Shown piece after piece: positions 25,715-35,351 of a stretch of 64,000 nucleotides of DNA. The stretch's first letter is position 1. Every line of letters begins with the position of its first letter. Source of the DNA: Desulfocapsa sp. (GTDB lineage: Bacteria > Desulfobacterota > Desulfobulbia > Desulfobulbales > Desulfocapsaceae); contig JAESPV010000087.1 of NCBI GenBank assembly GCA_016765495.1, forward strand, positions 1 to 64,000. The letters run 5' to 3'. The notes under the pieces were generated by a model. The model saw only the letters and a program-made list of their open reading frames with translations, did no database searches and was not told where the DNA came from. The position numbers and the translations under genes are program-made.

Positions 25715-26614
25715 ATGCAGGCAATGATACTGGCCGCCGGGTTTGGCACCCGGCTCCTTCCCTTTACAAAACTACGTCCTAAACCCCTTTTTCCCATCCT
25801 GAATGAGCCGCTTCTGCTTCTCACAATCCGCCGTCTTCAGGCGGCCGGTTTTGATCATATAATTGTTAATTGTCATTATTTGAAAGAGCAGATTGTTTCC
25901 GCTTTATCCGGCATGTCCGGTGTACTTGTACAGGAAGAAGAAACAGTACTGGGCACCGGAGGCGGTTTGCGTTTGGCGCTGTCGAATTTGCGTGACGAAC
26001 CTTTACTTGTAAGCAATGGTGATATTTATCACACAGTTGATTTCCAGAAGCTGTATGCAACGCATCAAGACAATAGTGGATCTGTAACAATGGCCATGCA
26101 TGATTATCCCCGGTTTAATAAGGTTACTGTGCTTGGGGATAGGGTAACAGGGTTTGATGCTGCTCAAGGCGATAATTGCCTGGCTTTTACAGGCCTCCAC
26201 GTTCTGGAACCAGAAGTTTTAGAACAAATCCCACTGGGACAGAATTATTCTATCATTGATTGCTATCGTGAACTGCTCCCGGAAGGAAAAACAATTTCTG
26301 CACTACGGGTTGATGGGTGTTCGTGGACAGATATGGGGACGGTGGAGGATTATCTGTCATTGCACGGTAGGTTGCTAAAACGAGAAATTCCTTTGTGGCC
26401 TGAATTCTCCGATGTGCCGGAAACAGGATTTCTTGTGCATGATGATGCGCTCACAGAAGCAGGGGGGGCGATGCGAGAATGGGTTTGTGTCGGACGTGCT
26501 CAGCTGGAAGAGAATGTTAGCCTGCAACGCTGCATTGTCTGGGACGGTGCGAGAGCAGTTGAGGGTACTGTTTATTGTGATTCCTTACTGGTGCCAGAGG
26601 GGGCGTTCAGGTAA
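25715..26614 (+). CDS. Sugar-1-phosphate nucleotidyltransferase (MurU/RmlA-like)
   Basis: A 299-residue nucleotidyltransferase. The N-terminal QAMILAAGFGTRLLPFTKLRPKPLFPI is the NTP-binding signature with the catalytic Lys; LGTGGGLRLAL and LVSNGDIYHTVDF (metal-binding Asp) follow, and the C-terminus GCSWTDMGTVEDYL is normal. A short partial left-handed beta-helix may follow (VGRAQLEENVSLQRCIVWDGA). This resembles MurU-type and mannose-1-phosphate guanylyl/uridylyltransferases; the exact sugar and nucleotide cannot be set. AAGGTG lies 5-6 nt before the ATG. It stands alone downstream of the degraded island. Confidence 0.8.
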   Translation: MQAMILAAGFGTRLLPFTKLRPKPLFPILNEPLLLLTIRRLQAAGFDHIIVNCHYLKEQIVSALSGMSGVLVQEEETVLGTGGGLRLALSNLRDEPLLVSNGDIYHTVDFQKLYATHQDNSGSVTMAMHDYPRFNKVTVLGDRVTGFDAAQGDNCLAFTGLHVLEPEVLEQIPLGQNYSIIDCYRELLPEGKTISALRVDGCSWTDMGTVEDYLSLHGRLLKREIPLWPEFSDVPETGFLVHDDALTEAGGAMREWVCVGRAQLEENVSLQRCIVWDGARAVEGTVYCDSLLVPEGAFR

Positions 26615-26656
26615 GGAACCACAATATCAAAGTATCTTGAAGCTTTTTTGGAACGC

Positions 26657-28240
26657 TTATTCCTCAGTGACGGAATAATCCTCAAATCCCTGCACAACCA
26701 CGGTGTATTCCGGATCTTCGGCAATATCGACACGGATGAGTTTGTCGGCCTTATCGATTAGTTTTCGACAATCCGAGCTGAGGTGAAACAGGCAAATTTT
26801 CTTTCCTGCCTGCTCATATTTTTTGGCCAGTTGATTGATGGCTTCAATGCCGGAGTGATCGGCAACCCGAGATTCCTTAAAGTCGATAACGATCTGGTCT
26901 GGATCGTTTTCCACATCAAACTTACTGGTGAATAATTGCACCGAACCAAAGAAGAGAGGGCCAAATATCTCATAATGTTTCACTCCTTTTTCATCAATAT
27001 GTTGTCTGACCCGAATGCGCAGAGCATTCTCCCAGGCAAAGACAAGCGCTGAAACAATTACCCCGGCAATAACGGCTATGGCCAAATCGAACATGACGGT
27101 TAAAACAGTAACCAGGAGAATCACCAGGGCGTCTGCCAAGGGGATTTTATCGATTACACTAAAGGTGCTCCAGGCGAATGTGCCAATAACCACCATGAAC
27201 ATGATCCCGACAAGCGCTGCAATGGGGATCATTTCAATGTATGCCGCCCCAAACAGAATGAATATGAGAAGGGATAATGCCGCAACAATCCCCGATAACC
27301 GACCGCGCCCTCCTGATTGAATATTAATGATACTTTGACCGATCATGGCACAGCCCCCCATACCACCCATAAAGCCATTAACAATATTCGCTGTTCCCTG
27401 GGCGATACTTTCTTTGTTTGCATTACCGTGGGTATTCGTCAATCCGTCAATAAGATTTAAGGTCATCAGCGATTCGATTAAACCGATTGCTGCAATAATG
27501 GCGGCATAGGGTGCGATAAAATACAGTGTTTCGAGATTAAACGGAATAACGGGAACATTAAAAACAGGGAGCCCGGCCTGAATACCACTTCCGCCATTGG
27601 CCTGCACAAAAGACAGTACTGTTGCGGTATCAATTCCCGTAAATATTACAAGAAAGGATACCGATGCAATAGCAACAAGAGCTGACGGTACTTTTTTCGT
27701 AACTTTGGGGAAGAGGAACAGGATAGCCATTGTCAAGGCGACCAAACCAAGCATTGTGTATAACTGGGAACCCTGCATCCACATGCCATCAACCTTAAAC
27801 ATTCCCAGTTGAGCTGTGAAAATCACTATTGCCAAGCCATTTACAAAGCCCATCATGACCGGATGCGGTATGAGCCTTACAAATTTCCCAAAGCGAAAAA
27901 CTCCGGCCAGTATCTGAAACAACCCAGCCAGTAAAAGAGTAGCAAAGAGATACTGTAGTCCTGCTCCTTCGCCACCCATCTCTGTGCCTATTTTTACAAG
28001 AGAAACCATAACAATAGCAGTAGCACCTGTGGCACCAGAGATCATTCCTGGCCGGCCTCCTATTATTGAAGTAATCAATCCCATCATAAAAGCGCCATAA
28101 AGTCCTACTATTGGAGAAATACCAGCAATAAAGGCAAAGGCAACCGCTTCAGGAACAAGGGCAAGGGCAACAGTCAGACCTGAAAGAACATCGTCTTTGA
28201 CGGAGCCTGCTTTTCTATCTATTAATTTAAATCTTTTCAT
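26657..28240 (-). CDS. SulP-family inorganic anion transporter with STAS domain
   Basis: A 527-residue inner-membrane protein. The N-terminal AGSVKDDVLSGLTVALALVPEAVAFAFIAGI matches the SulP/SLC26 entry segment; about 10-12 membrane helices follow to residue about 400, including PHPVMMGFVNGLAIVIFTAQ and the conserved GGMGGCAMIGQSIINI. Residues about 425-515 are a STAS domain (IVIDFKESRVADHSGIEAI). SulP proteins carry sulfate, bicarbonate or other anions; many marine SulP are Na+/HCO3- symporters. In a sulfur-metabolising host sulfate is attractive but not shown. Single gene, no partner. Confidence 0.9.
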   Translation of the reverse strand: MKRFKLIDRKAGSVKDDVLSGLTVALALVPEAVAFAFIAGISPIVGLYGAFMMGLITSIIGGRPGMISGATGATAIVMVSLVKIGTEMGGEGAGLQYLFATLLLAGLFQILAGVFRFGKFVRLIPHPVMMGFVNGLAIVIFTAQLGMFKVDGMWMQGSQLYTMLGLVALTMAILFLFPKVTKKVPSALVAIASVSFLVIFTGIDTATVLSFVQANGGSGIQAGLPVFNVPVIPFNLETLYFIAPYAAIIAAIGLIESLMTLNLIDGLTNTHGNANKESIAQGTANIVNGFMGGMGGCAMIGQSIINIQSGGRGRLSGIVAALSLLIFILFGAAYIEMIPIAALVGIMFMVVIGTFAWSTFSVIDKIPLADALVILLVTVLTVMFDLAIAVIAGVIVSALVFAWENALRIRVRQHIDEKGVKHYEIFGPLFFGSVQLFTSKFDVENDPDQIVIDFKESRVADHSGIEAINQLAKKYEQAGKKICLFHLSSDCRKLIDKADKLIRVDIAEDPEYTVVVQGFEDYSVTEE

Positions 28241-28451
28241 ATTTCGAAGACACTTTATGTATTCTTACCTTTCGCAATGGGCAATAGGCCGGCATCGAGT
28301 AAGCTGAACACTCTGAATGTATATACTGAGGGAAAAGGTGCTAAAAAGGTAACAGCGCTTAGTTGGTTTAATCACGGGAACCATTTTTTTACAAGGTAGA
28401 TTTCCCGGCGCCGCGGATCAATAAGTCCATGGTGGTACGTTCCTGAAAAAC

Positions 28452-28480
28452 AAAAAAGCCACAGGGAATCCCTGTGGCTT
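28452..28480 (-). terminator. Intrinsic terminator after dus
   Basis: AAGCCACAGGG (28456-28466) pairs perfectly with CCCTGTGGCTT (28470-28480); on the minus strand it is followed by TTTTTT. It stands 54 nt after the stop codon of dus. Confidence 0.92.
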
Positions 28481-28533
28481 CGAGAAGGGGTTCTATATCG
28501 TATTGTTGCCCTAAGGGCAACAACTTTTCACAT

Positions 28534-29511
28534 TCAAGTCACAAAAGGTGGTGTCTTGTGGTGTATGTGGTGCATATTAAAGAAGTCATTTACAATCTGC
28601 TGGTATTGAGCCTCTGTTCTGCATTTTTTAATCTTTTTCCAGCTCTTGTGTTGAGGTGGAAAGAAAAAACTGAGGTAAGCCCATAGCTGTTTCATACGTC
28701 CAAGAAGATGTGATGAGCCTGAGAGTAATGCTCTGTAGCGATCATAAAGCTCCCGGTGGAAGTTCTCCAGCTGCTCAAGCTTGTTGTCTGTTTGCAATCC
28801 TTTGATTTCACCGGCAAGAAAGGGGTTGCTAAGAACTCCTCTTCCCAGCATCCATTTGTGTACCTTGGGAAATTGTATCTGCAAATCCCTGAATTTTTCC
28901 ACTGAATCAATATCCCCATTATATGCAATACTATGTTTACTGTACTCCAGGCATTGGCCAAATGCTTCCGGATCGGATTCTCCCCGGTAGAGCTGTTTGC
29001 CAATGCGCCCATGGATAATGATCTCAGTTATCGGATAGTCATCAAGACCTGGCAGGAGAGACAGTAATTCGTCTTTTTTCTCATACCCCAGTCGTGTTTT
29101 GATGGAAAGGTCTATGGAAAGTTTTGGGATTACCTGATCCAGAAAGCTAAATATCTGTTCAGGAAATGGTAAGAGACCGGACCCCCGACGTTTAATGGTT
29201 ACCATGGGGGCCGGGCAGCCAAGGTTCCAGTTTACCTCTTTGTAACCAAGTTCTTCCAGGCGATGAGCAAGGAAGAGGAAATCCTGCGCGTCAGTATGGA
29301 GGAGTTGTGGCACAACTGGAAGCATCCGGTTGCTCTCTGGCAGAAGATCTTTTAACTGCTTTGGATTGAAGGATGAAGACCTTTGAGGATTAATAAAAGG
29401 GGCGATGGCTGAATCAAATCCTGGGAAATATTTTTGAAACAGACTGCGAAAGTGGCAGTCTGTGATACCTCGGATGGGGGCCAGAACAAGTTTGGCCTGT
29501 TGTGGGTCCAT
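28534..29511 (-). CDS. dus: tRNA-dihydrouridine synthase
   Basis: A 325-residue FMN-dependent enzyme that reduces uridines in the tRNA D-loop. Visible: LVLAPIRGITDCHFRSL at the N-terminus (FMN site), QLLHTDAQDFL, NWNLGCPAPMVTIKRRGSGL with the catalytic Cys, IKTRLGYE, IIIHGRIGKQLYRG and LGRGVLSNPFL (phosphate-binding). Closest by eye to the DusC-like group. Its start is 2 nt after the stop of the thioredoxin-like gene, so both are co-transcribed, ending at the terminator at 28452. Confidence 0.92.
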   Translation of the reverse strand: MDPQQAKLVLAPIRGITDCHFRSLFQKYFPGFDSAIAPFINPQRSSSFNPKQLKDLLPESNRMLPVVPQLLHTDAQDFLFLAHRLEELGYKEVNWNLGCPAPMVTIKRRGSGLLPFPEQIFSFLDQVIPKLSIDLSIKTRLGYEKKDELLSLLPGLDDYPITEIIIHGRIGKQLYRGESDPEAFGQCLEYSKHSIAYNGDIDSVEKFRDLQIQFPKVHKWMLGRGVLSNPFLAGEIKGLQTDNKLEQLENFHRELYDRYRALLSGSSHLLGRMKQLWAYLSFFFPPQHKSWKKIKKCRTEAQYQQIVNDFFNMHHIHHKTPPFVT

Positions 29512-29512
29512 G

Positions 29513-30004
29513 TTATTTCTCCGCAGCTTCCAGCAGCCATTCTTTAAGCTGAACCGGCGTGGGGTGGATTCCTGCTATTTTCACTTTCCCGTTAATCATA
29601 AGCGCAGGTGTTGTGGTGATACCATACCTGCCGATCTCATCAGGTTCATGAATCATGTCGATATCAGCAGCAATTCCCGCCTTCATCATGGCATCAATTA
29701 CAGCATCCTGTAATCCGTTGCAGGCGATGCAGGCTTTGCCAAAGATACGGATGATTAAATCTTCGTCTTCTGTTACTACTTCCAGTCCCAGCAGCTTTTT
29801 ATATTCTCTTTTTAATGCTGTTTTATATTTCTCTGCCATTCCTGGAGGGATATAGTTCTGGCCGCGAATTTTGCTGTAAAGATATGCAGATACTTCATTA
29901 ACCGGGATATTTTCTGCAAGGGCTTTATTTAAAGCGATATCGAGACCGATTAGGCCAATGGTGGCCTTGCCGACTTTGAGCATACGCTGGGTTGGAGTAT
30001 CCAT
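29513..30004 (-). CDS. Thioredoxin-like redox protein with N-terminal extension
   Basis: A 163-residue protein. The C-terminal 78 residues are a small thioredoxin fold of the MTH895/redox-active disulfide protein 2 type, with the CxxC active site in GKACIACNGLQDAV (about residue 93) and the cis-proline loop in GITTTPALMINGKV. The N-terminal 80 residues are helical (KATIGLIGLDIALNKALAE) and of no known domain; it looks like the fused helical part seen in some anaerobe proteins. Likely a thiol-disulfide reductant in the cytoplasm. The physiological partner is unknown; it shares a transcript with dus. Confidence 0.75.
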   Translation of the reverse strand: MDTPTQRMLKVGKATIGLIGLDIALNKALAENIPVNEVSAYLYSKIRGQNYIPPGMAEKYKTALKREYKKLLGLEVVTEDEDLIIRIFGKACIACNGLQDAVIDAMMKAGIAADIDMIHEPDEIGRYGITTTPALMINGKVKIAGIHPTPVQLKEWLLEAAEK

Positions 30005-30160
30005 ATACGTTTGAATTTTTTTTTAAGTTAACACTGGTGCGCAGTAAGTTAGCCAGTACTCTTTTCAGCATCCCCTTGAGGGTGTAAGGTACTAGAAGTG
30101 GTAAGTTCTTTGGAAACCATCAATATAAACATAAATAACGAAAAAGAAAGAGGAGAGATG

Positions 30161-31642
30161 ATGCTTGTTCATGATATCGCTGAAATACGTAAGCACATAT
30201 CTGACTATCCTCCTCAACTTTTTAAAGCACTGGAAAGTGTGTCGAAGGAACTGGACAGAGAATTGTTTCTGGTGGGCGGCACAGTTCGCGACTGGCTCCT
30301 GGGTACTATTCCCAATGATCTTGATTTCACCGTTGACTGTGACGCGGTACTATGCTGCAGAACTCTTATTCACACACTTAAAGGCGGCACTTTTGTGCCT
30401 CTTGGTACAGCCGAAGAAGATGCCGGGAGGGTTGTATGGAAAGGGTTGACCGTCGATTTCTCAAGTTTTCGCAAAGGAGCAGGTACAATTATAGAAGATT
30501 TGACCCTTCGTGATTTCACCGTGAATGCAATTGGTTTGAGTTATTCTATTTTTTGTAATCAGGCAGAAAAAGTAATACTCCTTGATCCTCTGGATGGTAT
30601 CCGGGATCTTGAAAACGGGATTCTTCGAGTCTGTCCGAATGCTTTTGTCAGTGATCCTTTGCGAATGCTGCGTGGGTATCGCATGTGGGCACGCTTTGGC
30701 TTTAGCTTTGATGGGGAAACTGTCGAGGATCTGTATCTTCATGCCCCACTGCTTTCCAGGGTTTCTGTCGAACGAATCAGTTATGAACTGGATAGTATCA
30801 TGGCATCCAGCAGAGCCCATGAAGTGATCAGTGCCATGGCAGAATCGGGGGTGCTCTTTCAAGTCATCCCGGCTTTAGAAGGTGGTGTGGGGCTGACTCA
30901 GCCTGCGTCACATCACCTTGATGTTTTTGGTCACAGTCTGGCGGCTCTTGGTCACATGGAAGAAATTCTTGCAAACCCTCAATGTTTTTATCCGGAATGC
31001 AACGATTTGCTCCATGAATATCTGGCACGACCGGGTATTGCAGTATTGTTAAAATGGGGGGCTTTTCTTCACGATCTAGGTAAACCCGCAACACGCAAAA
31101 TTCATGAAGACAAAGGCGGACATATCACTTTTTATAATCACGACGAAGTTGGGCGAAAGCTGATTCAGAAGCTTGGTCGTGATCTGCGTTGGTCCAATGA
31201 AAAGCGTGAACGGGTGGCATCTTTAACTGCAATGCACATGCATCCTTTTCATCTCTGTAATGTACGTCGTACTTCCGGATTAAGCAAAAAAGCCTGCCTC
31301 AAACTTGCAAAACGGGCAGGTGATGACTTGATAGGTCTTTTCCTTCTTGCCATGGCAGACAGCCTGGCAGGGAAGGGTGAGGAAAAGCCCGATGCCATGG
31401 AAGAAGAGCTTGGAGCTCTTTTGTGTGAGGTGCTTGAAACCTACAGCAAAGATATTGCACCAGCTCTTAACGGGCCCCGTTTTGTGACTGGAAAGGATCT
31501 GATTGATCTTTTTTCATTGCATCCAGGACCTCTGTTTTCACGTATCCTTGATATGTTACAGGAGGCTCAGGTGGAAGGTGAGGTGAGTAACCGTGAGGAG
31601 GCTTTGGCGTGGGTGAAACATCACTTAAAGTCTCAGGAGTAA
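30161..31642 (+). CDS. cca: CCA tRNA nucleotidyltransferase / poly(A) polymerase family with HD domain
   Basis: About 493 residues from the ATG at 30161, which has AGGAG 5 nt upstream; a frame-open GTG at 30098 lacks one. The nucleotidyltransferase head shows ELFLVGGTVRDWLLG and NDLDFTVD (catalytic carboxylates), then TLRDFTVNAIG and DPLRMLRGYRMWARFGF. From residue about 330 an HD domain is present (WGAFLHDLGKP and THYNHDEVG-like FYNHDEVGRK), as in the bacterial long forms with phosphatase activity. It adds or repairs the tRNA 3' CCA end; some family members only polyadenylate. Followed after 93 nt by rlmE. Confidence 0.88.
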   Translation: MLVHDIAEIRKHISDYPPQLFKALESVSKELDRELFLVGGTVRDWLLGTIPNDLDFTVDCDAVLCCRTLIHTLKGGTFVPLGTAEEDAGRVVWKGLTVDFSSFRKGAGTIIEDLTLRDFTVNAIGLSYSIFCNQAEKVILLDPLDGIRDLENGILRVCPNAFVSDPLRMLRGYRMWARFGFSFDGETVEDLYLHAPLLSRVSVERISYELDSIMASSRAHEVISAMAESGVLFQVIPALEGGVGLTQPASHHLDVFGHSLAALGHMEEILANPQCFYPECNDLLHEYLARPGIAVLLKWGAFLHDLGKPATRKIHEDKGGHITFYNHDEVGRKLIQKLGRDLRWSNEKRERVASLTAMHMHPFHLCNVRRTSGLSKKACLKLAKRAGDDLIGLFLLAMADSLAGKGEEKPDAMEEELGALLCEVLETYSKDIAPALNGPRFVTGKDLIDLFSLHPGPLFSRILDMLQEAQVEGEVSNREEALAWVKHHLKSQE

Positions 31643-31735
31643 CCCAATTCATTCTTGTCAAATGGGGATAAATACGCTAAGAAGTCAGTAGCTCCTTCAC
31701 TGCAAATATTTTGTAAAAACTTCATTTGGGAAATC

Positions 31736-32341
31736 GTGCGTAAGGTAAAAGACTTCTACTATAAAAAAGCAAAAAAAGACAAATATCCGGCAAGATCTGT
31801 ATATAAGCTTGAAGAAGCTTTAAATAAATACAAGTTTATTCGTCGTGGTGATTCCGTTTTGGATCTTGGCTGTTGTCCTGGGAGTTGGTCTCTGTATGCC
31901 TCCGAGGTTGTCGGCTCAAAAGGGATTGTGGTGGGTGTAGACGTGCAGGAAGTTGTTGCTTCCCCTCGACCCGACGGCTGTGAAATTATCTGGCTCAGGA
32001 AAAATATTATGAAACCGGAGCTTCTTGTTGAGGTTCGGAAAATAAGACCTGCTTTCAGGGTGCTTATCGCAGATCTGGCGCCACGTACCACAGGAAACCG
32101 CTGGACGGATCATCAGCAGTCCATGGTACTGGTACGGCAAACCCTGGCACTTGCGTCGGAACTTCTGCTTCCGGGTGGTAATTATTATTGCAAGGCTTTC
32201 CAGGGTGAGGATTATCCGGAATTTGTAAAGGAAGTTGGCGAGCAGTTTCAAAAGGTAAAGACAGTTAAACCCAAAAGTTCCAGGGTAGAGAGCCGTGAGG
32301 TCTTTGTACTGGGGATGGGGTTTCGCAGGAAACGTATATAA
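31736..32341 (+). CDS. rlmE: 23S rRNA (uridine-2'-O-)methyltransferase RlmE
   Basis: A 201-residue FtsJ/RrmJ methyltransferase that modifies U2552 of 23S rRNA with SAM. I choose the GTG at 31736 because the family begins at RKVKDFYYKKAKKDKYPARS; an open frame back to a TTG at 31655 adds 27 residues without homology. Motifs: VLDLGCCPGSWSLYA (SAM-binding), and the K-D-K-E catalytic set in KKDKYPARS, LIADLAP, YYCKAFQG and SRVESREVFVLG. Length matches E. coli RlmE. Located between cca and yebC. Confidence 0.93.
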   Translation: MRKVKDFYYKKAKKDKYPARSVYKLEEALNKYKFIRRGDSVLDLGCCPGSWSLYASEVVGSKGIVVGVDVQEVVASPRPDGCEIIWLRKNIMKPELLVEVRKIRPAFRVLIADLAPRTTGNRWTDHQQSMVLVRQTLALASELLLPGGNYYCKAFQGEDYPEFVKEVGEQFQKVKTVKPKSSRVESREVFVLGMGFRRKRI

Positions 32342-32374
32342 AGAAAAAAAGAAAAACGAGAAAAGGATTTTATT

Positions 32375-33124
32375 ATGTCAGGACATTCCAAGTGGGCTAA
32401 TATTAAGCACAAAAAAGGGGCAGCAGATGCCAAGCGTGGAAAGATTTTCACACGTCTCATTAAAGAGATCACAGTGGCTGCAGGAATGGGCGGTGGTGAT
32501 CCTGACGGGAATCCACGGCTACGCAGTGCAATTGCCACAGCTCGCTCTGAGAATATGCCCAAAGATAATATTACCCGTGCCATAAAAAAAGGAACTGGTG
32601 AGATTGAGGGCGAGATTTATGATGAGATCCTTTATGAAGGGTATGGTCCGGGTGGTGTAGCAGTTCTTGTTGAATGTATGACTGATAACCGGAATCGAAC
32701 AGTTGCTGATATTCGGCATTATTTTGCCAAAAGCGGTGGCAATTTGGGCGAGTCTGGCTGTGTTGCGTATATGTTTGATAAAAAAGGCATGATACTGGTG
32801 GATAAATCAGGCATTACTGAAGAAGAATTGATGGAGCTTGCTATTGATGCAGGTGCCGATGATGTTGTGGAAGAGGAAGAACACTTTCAGATAGTGACTG
32901 CTCCAGAAGATTTTGATGCGGTGCGCGAGGGACTGGAAAAGGCTGGTGTTGCTTTCATGGAGGCATCCCTTACCATGGTTCCTCAGACCATTATTGAAGT
33001 AACTGAAGAAAAACCGGCAAAAGCCCTGCTGAAACTGCTTGACAGCATTGAGGGGCATGACGATGTACAGAATGTTCATGCCAATTTTGATATCGATGAT
33101 GATCTTATGGAGCAGTTATCGTAG
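32375..33124 (+). CDS. yebC: YebC/PmpR family protein
   Basis: A 249-residue protein with [23 protein letters not shown], the hallmark start of the family, and [15 protein letters not shown] and [14 protein letters not shown]. YebC proteins were described as DNA-binding regulators and more recently as ribosome-associated factors helping translation of proline-rich stretches; the choice cannot be made here. It stands directly before ruvC (14 nt), the widespread yebC-ruvCAB order, and is probably in the same transcript. Confidence 0.95.
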   Translation: MSGHSKWANIKHKKGAADAKRGKIFTRLIKEITVAAGMGGGDPDGNPRLRSAIATARSENMPKDNITRAIKKGTGEIEGEIYDEILYEGYGPGGVAVLVECMTDNRNRTVADIRHYFAKSGGNLGESGCVAYMFDKKGMILVDKSGITEEELMELAIDAGADDVVEEEEHFQIVTAPEDFDAVREGLEKAGVAFMEASLTMVPQTIIEVTEEKPAKALLKLLDSIEGHDDVQNVHANFDIDDDLMEQLS

Positions 33125-33138
33125 AACGTATTCCATGT

Positions 33139-33615
33139 GTGCAGCGTATTCTCGGAATTGATCCCGGTTCGCGAATCACCGGTTATGGTATTGTTGATGC
33201 TGGATACGGGAAAGTGGCTTTTGTCTCCTGTGGCGTGATTAAAACCACGACTGGTTTTCCCCTGGCTAATCGTTTGAATGAAATATTTGAGGGAATTAAC
33301 GAGGTTATTCAGCTTCACAATCCGGAAGTTGCTGCTGTTGAGGATGTGTTTATGTCCACCAATGCGGGCTCTGCTTTAAAACTTGGACAGGCAAGAGGCG
33401 CAGCAGTGGTTGCGGCCATGCAGAATGGCCTTGGAGTAACTGATTATAGTGCAAAAAAAGTTAAACGAGCAGTGGTTGGTTACGGACAGGCTGAGAAAGG
33501 CCAGATACAGCGTATAGTCAAGGTTTTACTTGGCCTTTCAGCAGAACCAGGCAGTGATGCTGCTGATGCCTTGGCTGTGGCGATCTGTCACGCCAACCAT
33601 CAAATCCCTTATTGA
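33139..33615 (+). CDS. ruvC: Holliday junction resolvase RuvC
   Basis: A 158-residue endonuclease that cuts Holliday junctions symmetrically within the RuvABC complex. Catalytic acidic residues: D7 in RILGIDPGSRITGYG, Glu in AAVEDVFMSTN, and the Asp pair in GSDAADALAVAICH. Length is typical. The start is a GTG at 33139 with no clear Shine-Dalgarno; translational coupling with yebC is possible. Confidence 0.96.
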   Translation: MQRILGIDPGSRITGYGIVDAGYGKVAFVSCGVIKTTTGFPLANRLNEIFEGINEVIQLHNPEVAAVEDVFMSTNAGSALKLGQARGAAVVAAMQNGLGVTDYSAKKVKRAVVGYGQAEKGQIQRIVKVLLGLSAEPGSDAADALAVAICHANHQIPY

Positions 33616-33666
33616 TAATTGAAAGTTGAAAAGCGATACCTTGAAATCAAACATAATAAATAAATA

Positions 33667-34287
33667 ATGATCGCATCACTAACAGGAATAATTCAACATA
33701 TTGCTTCAGACAGGTGTGTTGTCGATGTGAAAGGTGTCGGTTACGAAGTTTTTTTATCCACCGAAGCTTTGTCTCGTCTGCCGGAGAAAGGTGAGAGTCT
33801 ATTTCTTCATATTCACACCAATGTGCGGGAAGATGCCATTGTTCTTTTTGGTTTTAATGAACGTATGGAAAAGGAGATGTTTCTCATTCTGAAAACAGTC
33901 TCCGGGATTGGCCCAAAACTTGCCCTGGCGATTCTTTCCGGAATGCAGCTGGGTAGTTTAAGTCAGGCGATCATGGCGGGAGATGTTAAAGGTCTTACGA
34001 CTATTTCAGGCGTAGGAAAAAAGACTGCAGAGCGCCTTTGTGTTGAATTGAAAGATAAGGTGGGAGATTTCCAGTCTGCTGCATCACAAACAGCAGTCTC
34101 CACGATTGGTCCACTTGGTGGTGGCACAGCTGTGGTAGATGCTCTGTCTGCTCTTGTGAATCTGGGCTATCCTGACTCTATGGCAAGAGAAGCACTTGCC
34201 AGTGTAAAAAAACAACGTGGTGATGAAACATTTACAGCAATGAAAGTTGAAGAACTTATTCGAGAAGGATTACGGACACTTGCATGA
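33667..34287 (+). CDS. ruvA: Holliday junction DNA helicase subunit RuvA
   Basis: A 206-residue junction-binding protein. Domain I (OB-fold) is residues 1-65, domain II has two helix-hairpin-helix motifs ([16 protein letters not shown] and [16 protein letters not shown]), and domain III ([16 protein letters not shown]) binds RuvB. Stop and the ruvB start overlap by 4 nt (ATGA). Confidence 0.97.
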   Translation: MIASLTGIIQHIASDRCVVDVKGVGYEVFLSTEALSRLPEKGESLFLHIHTNVREDAIVLFGFNERMEKEMFLILKTVSGIGPKLALAILSGMQLGSLSQAIMAGDVKGLTTISGVGKKTAERLCVELKDKVGDFQSAASQTAVSTIGPLGGGTAVVDALSALVNLGYPDSMAREALASVKKQRGDETFTAMKVEELIREGLRTLA

Positions 34288-35348
34288 ACGTTGAAGAGGA
34301 AATTAAAGCGCACGACAGACTTGTTGCTCCCACACCTGTCAGGGATGAAAGAATGAGTCCTGATCATGCCTTGCGACCCAAAAGTCTGGCTGAGTATGTC
34401 GGGCAGGAACATTTATGTAAAAGTCTTGATATTTTTATCCGTGCCGCAAAGGCGCGGGGAGAAGCACTTGATCATGTTCTTTTTCATGGTTATCCAGGCC
34501 TTGGGAAAACCACACTTTCCTATATCATTGCAGGTGAAATGGGTGCCGGAATCAAAATGACATCGGGTCCTGTTATTGAGCGACAGGGCGATCTGGCTGC
34601 TATCCTTACCAGTTTGCAGGAAGGTGATGTTCTCTTTATTGATGAAATCCATCGTTTGAATCATGCAGTGGAAGAAATTTTATATCCGGCCATGGAGGAT
34701 TTTCAACTCGATCTGATTATTGGTCAGGGGCCTGGAGCACGATCTGTAAAGATGGATCTCCCTCGTTTTACTCTGGTTGGAGCAACCACCCGTACAGGAT
34801 TGCTGACTCCTCCCTTGCGTGATCGTTTCGGAGTGATTCTTCGCCTGGAACTCTATGAACCTGAAGAATTGGTGCGAATTATTCAACGTTCTGCTGCAAT
34901 TCTAGGGATGCAGGTAGATGCAGCCGGTGCGCTTGAACTTGGCCGCCGGTCCCGGGGAACACCACGTATTGCCAACAGGTTATTAAGAAGAGTACGAGAT
35001 TTTGCTGAGGTGGGAAAACATCCAACGGTTACCCGAAAAGTGGCTGATGAGGCTCTCAAATTGCTTAATGTCGATCGCTTTGGCCTCGATGATATGGATA
35101 GAAGAATCATGCTTTCCATTATTGATAAGTTCCAGGGCGGTCCCATTGGGCTTGAAACATTGGCCACAGTGGTCTGTGAAGAAAAGAACACCTTGGAAGA
35201 TGTGTATGAACCATTCCTGATCCAGTCTGGATTCCTGACAAGAACACCACGAGGAAGAATGGCCACCATGAATGCCTATGAACACTTTGGCAGACCTCTG
35301 CCAAGTAGTATGAAACGACAACCTACTCTGTTTGACCAGGGGGAATAA
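34284..35348 (+). CDS. ruvB: Holliday junction branch-migration helicase RuvB
   Basis: A 354-residue AAA+ motor that drives branch migration at RuvA-bound junctions. Visible: [14 protein letters not shown], Walker [13 protein letters not shown] ([10 protein letters not shown]), Walker [13 protein letters not shown]-like [12 protein letters not shown], sensor 1 [13 protein letters not shown], arginine finger in LRDRFGV, and the C-terminal winged helix ([20 protein letters not shown]). Usual length. panB follows at 3 nt. Confidence 0.97.
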   Translation: MNVEEEIKAHDRLVAPTPVRDERMSPDHALRPKSLAEYVGQEHLCKSLDIFIRAAKARGEALDHVLFHGYPGLGKTTLSYIIAGEMGAGIKMTSGPVIERQGDLAAILTSLQEGDVLFIDEIHRLNHAVEEILYPAMEDFQLDLIIGQGPGARSVKMDLPRFTLVGATTRTGLLTPPLRDRFGVILRLELYEPEELVRIIQRSAAILGMQVDAAGALELGRRSRGTPRIANRLLRRVRDFAEVGKHPTVTRKVADEALKLLNVDRFGLDDMDRRIMLSIIDKFQGGPIGLETLATVVCEEKNTLEDVYEPFLIQSGFLTRTPRGRMATMNAYEHFGRPLPSSMKRQPTLFDQGE

Positions 35349-35351
35349 GGT

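Noticed and set aside
25108-25724. Minus-strand frames of 120 and 135 codons
   Set aside because: They cover the toxin-antitoxin remnant on the opposite strand and the G-rich stretch; no family resemblance.
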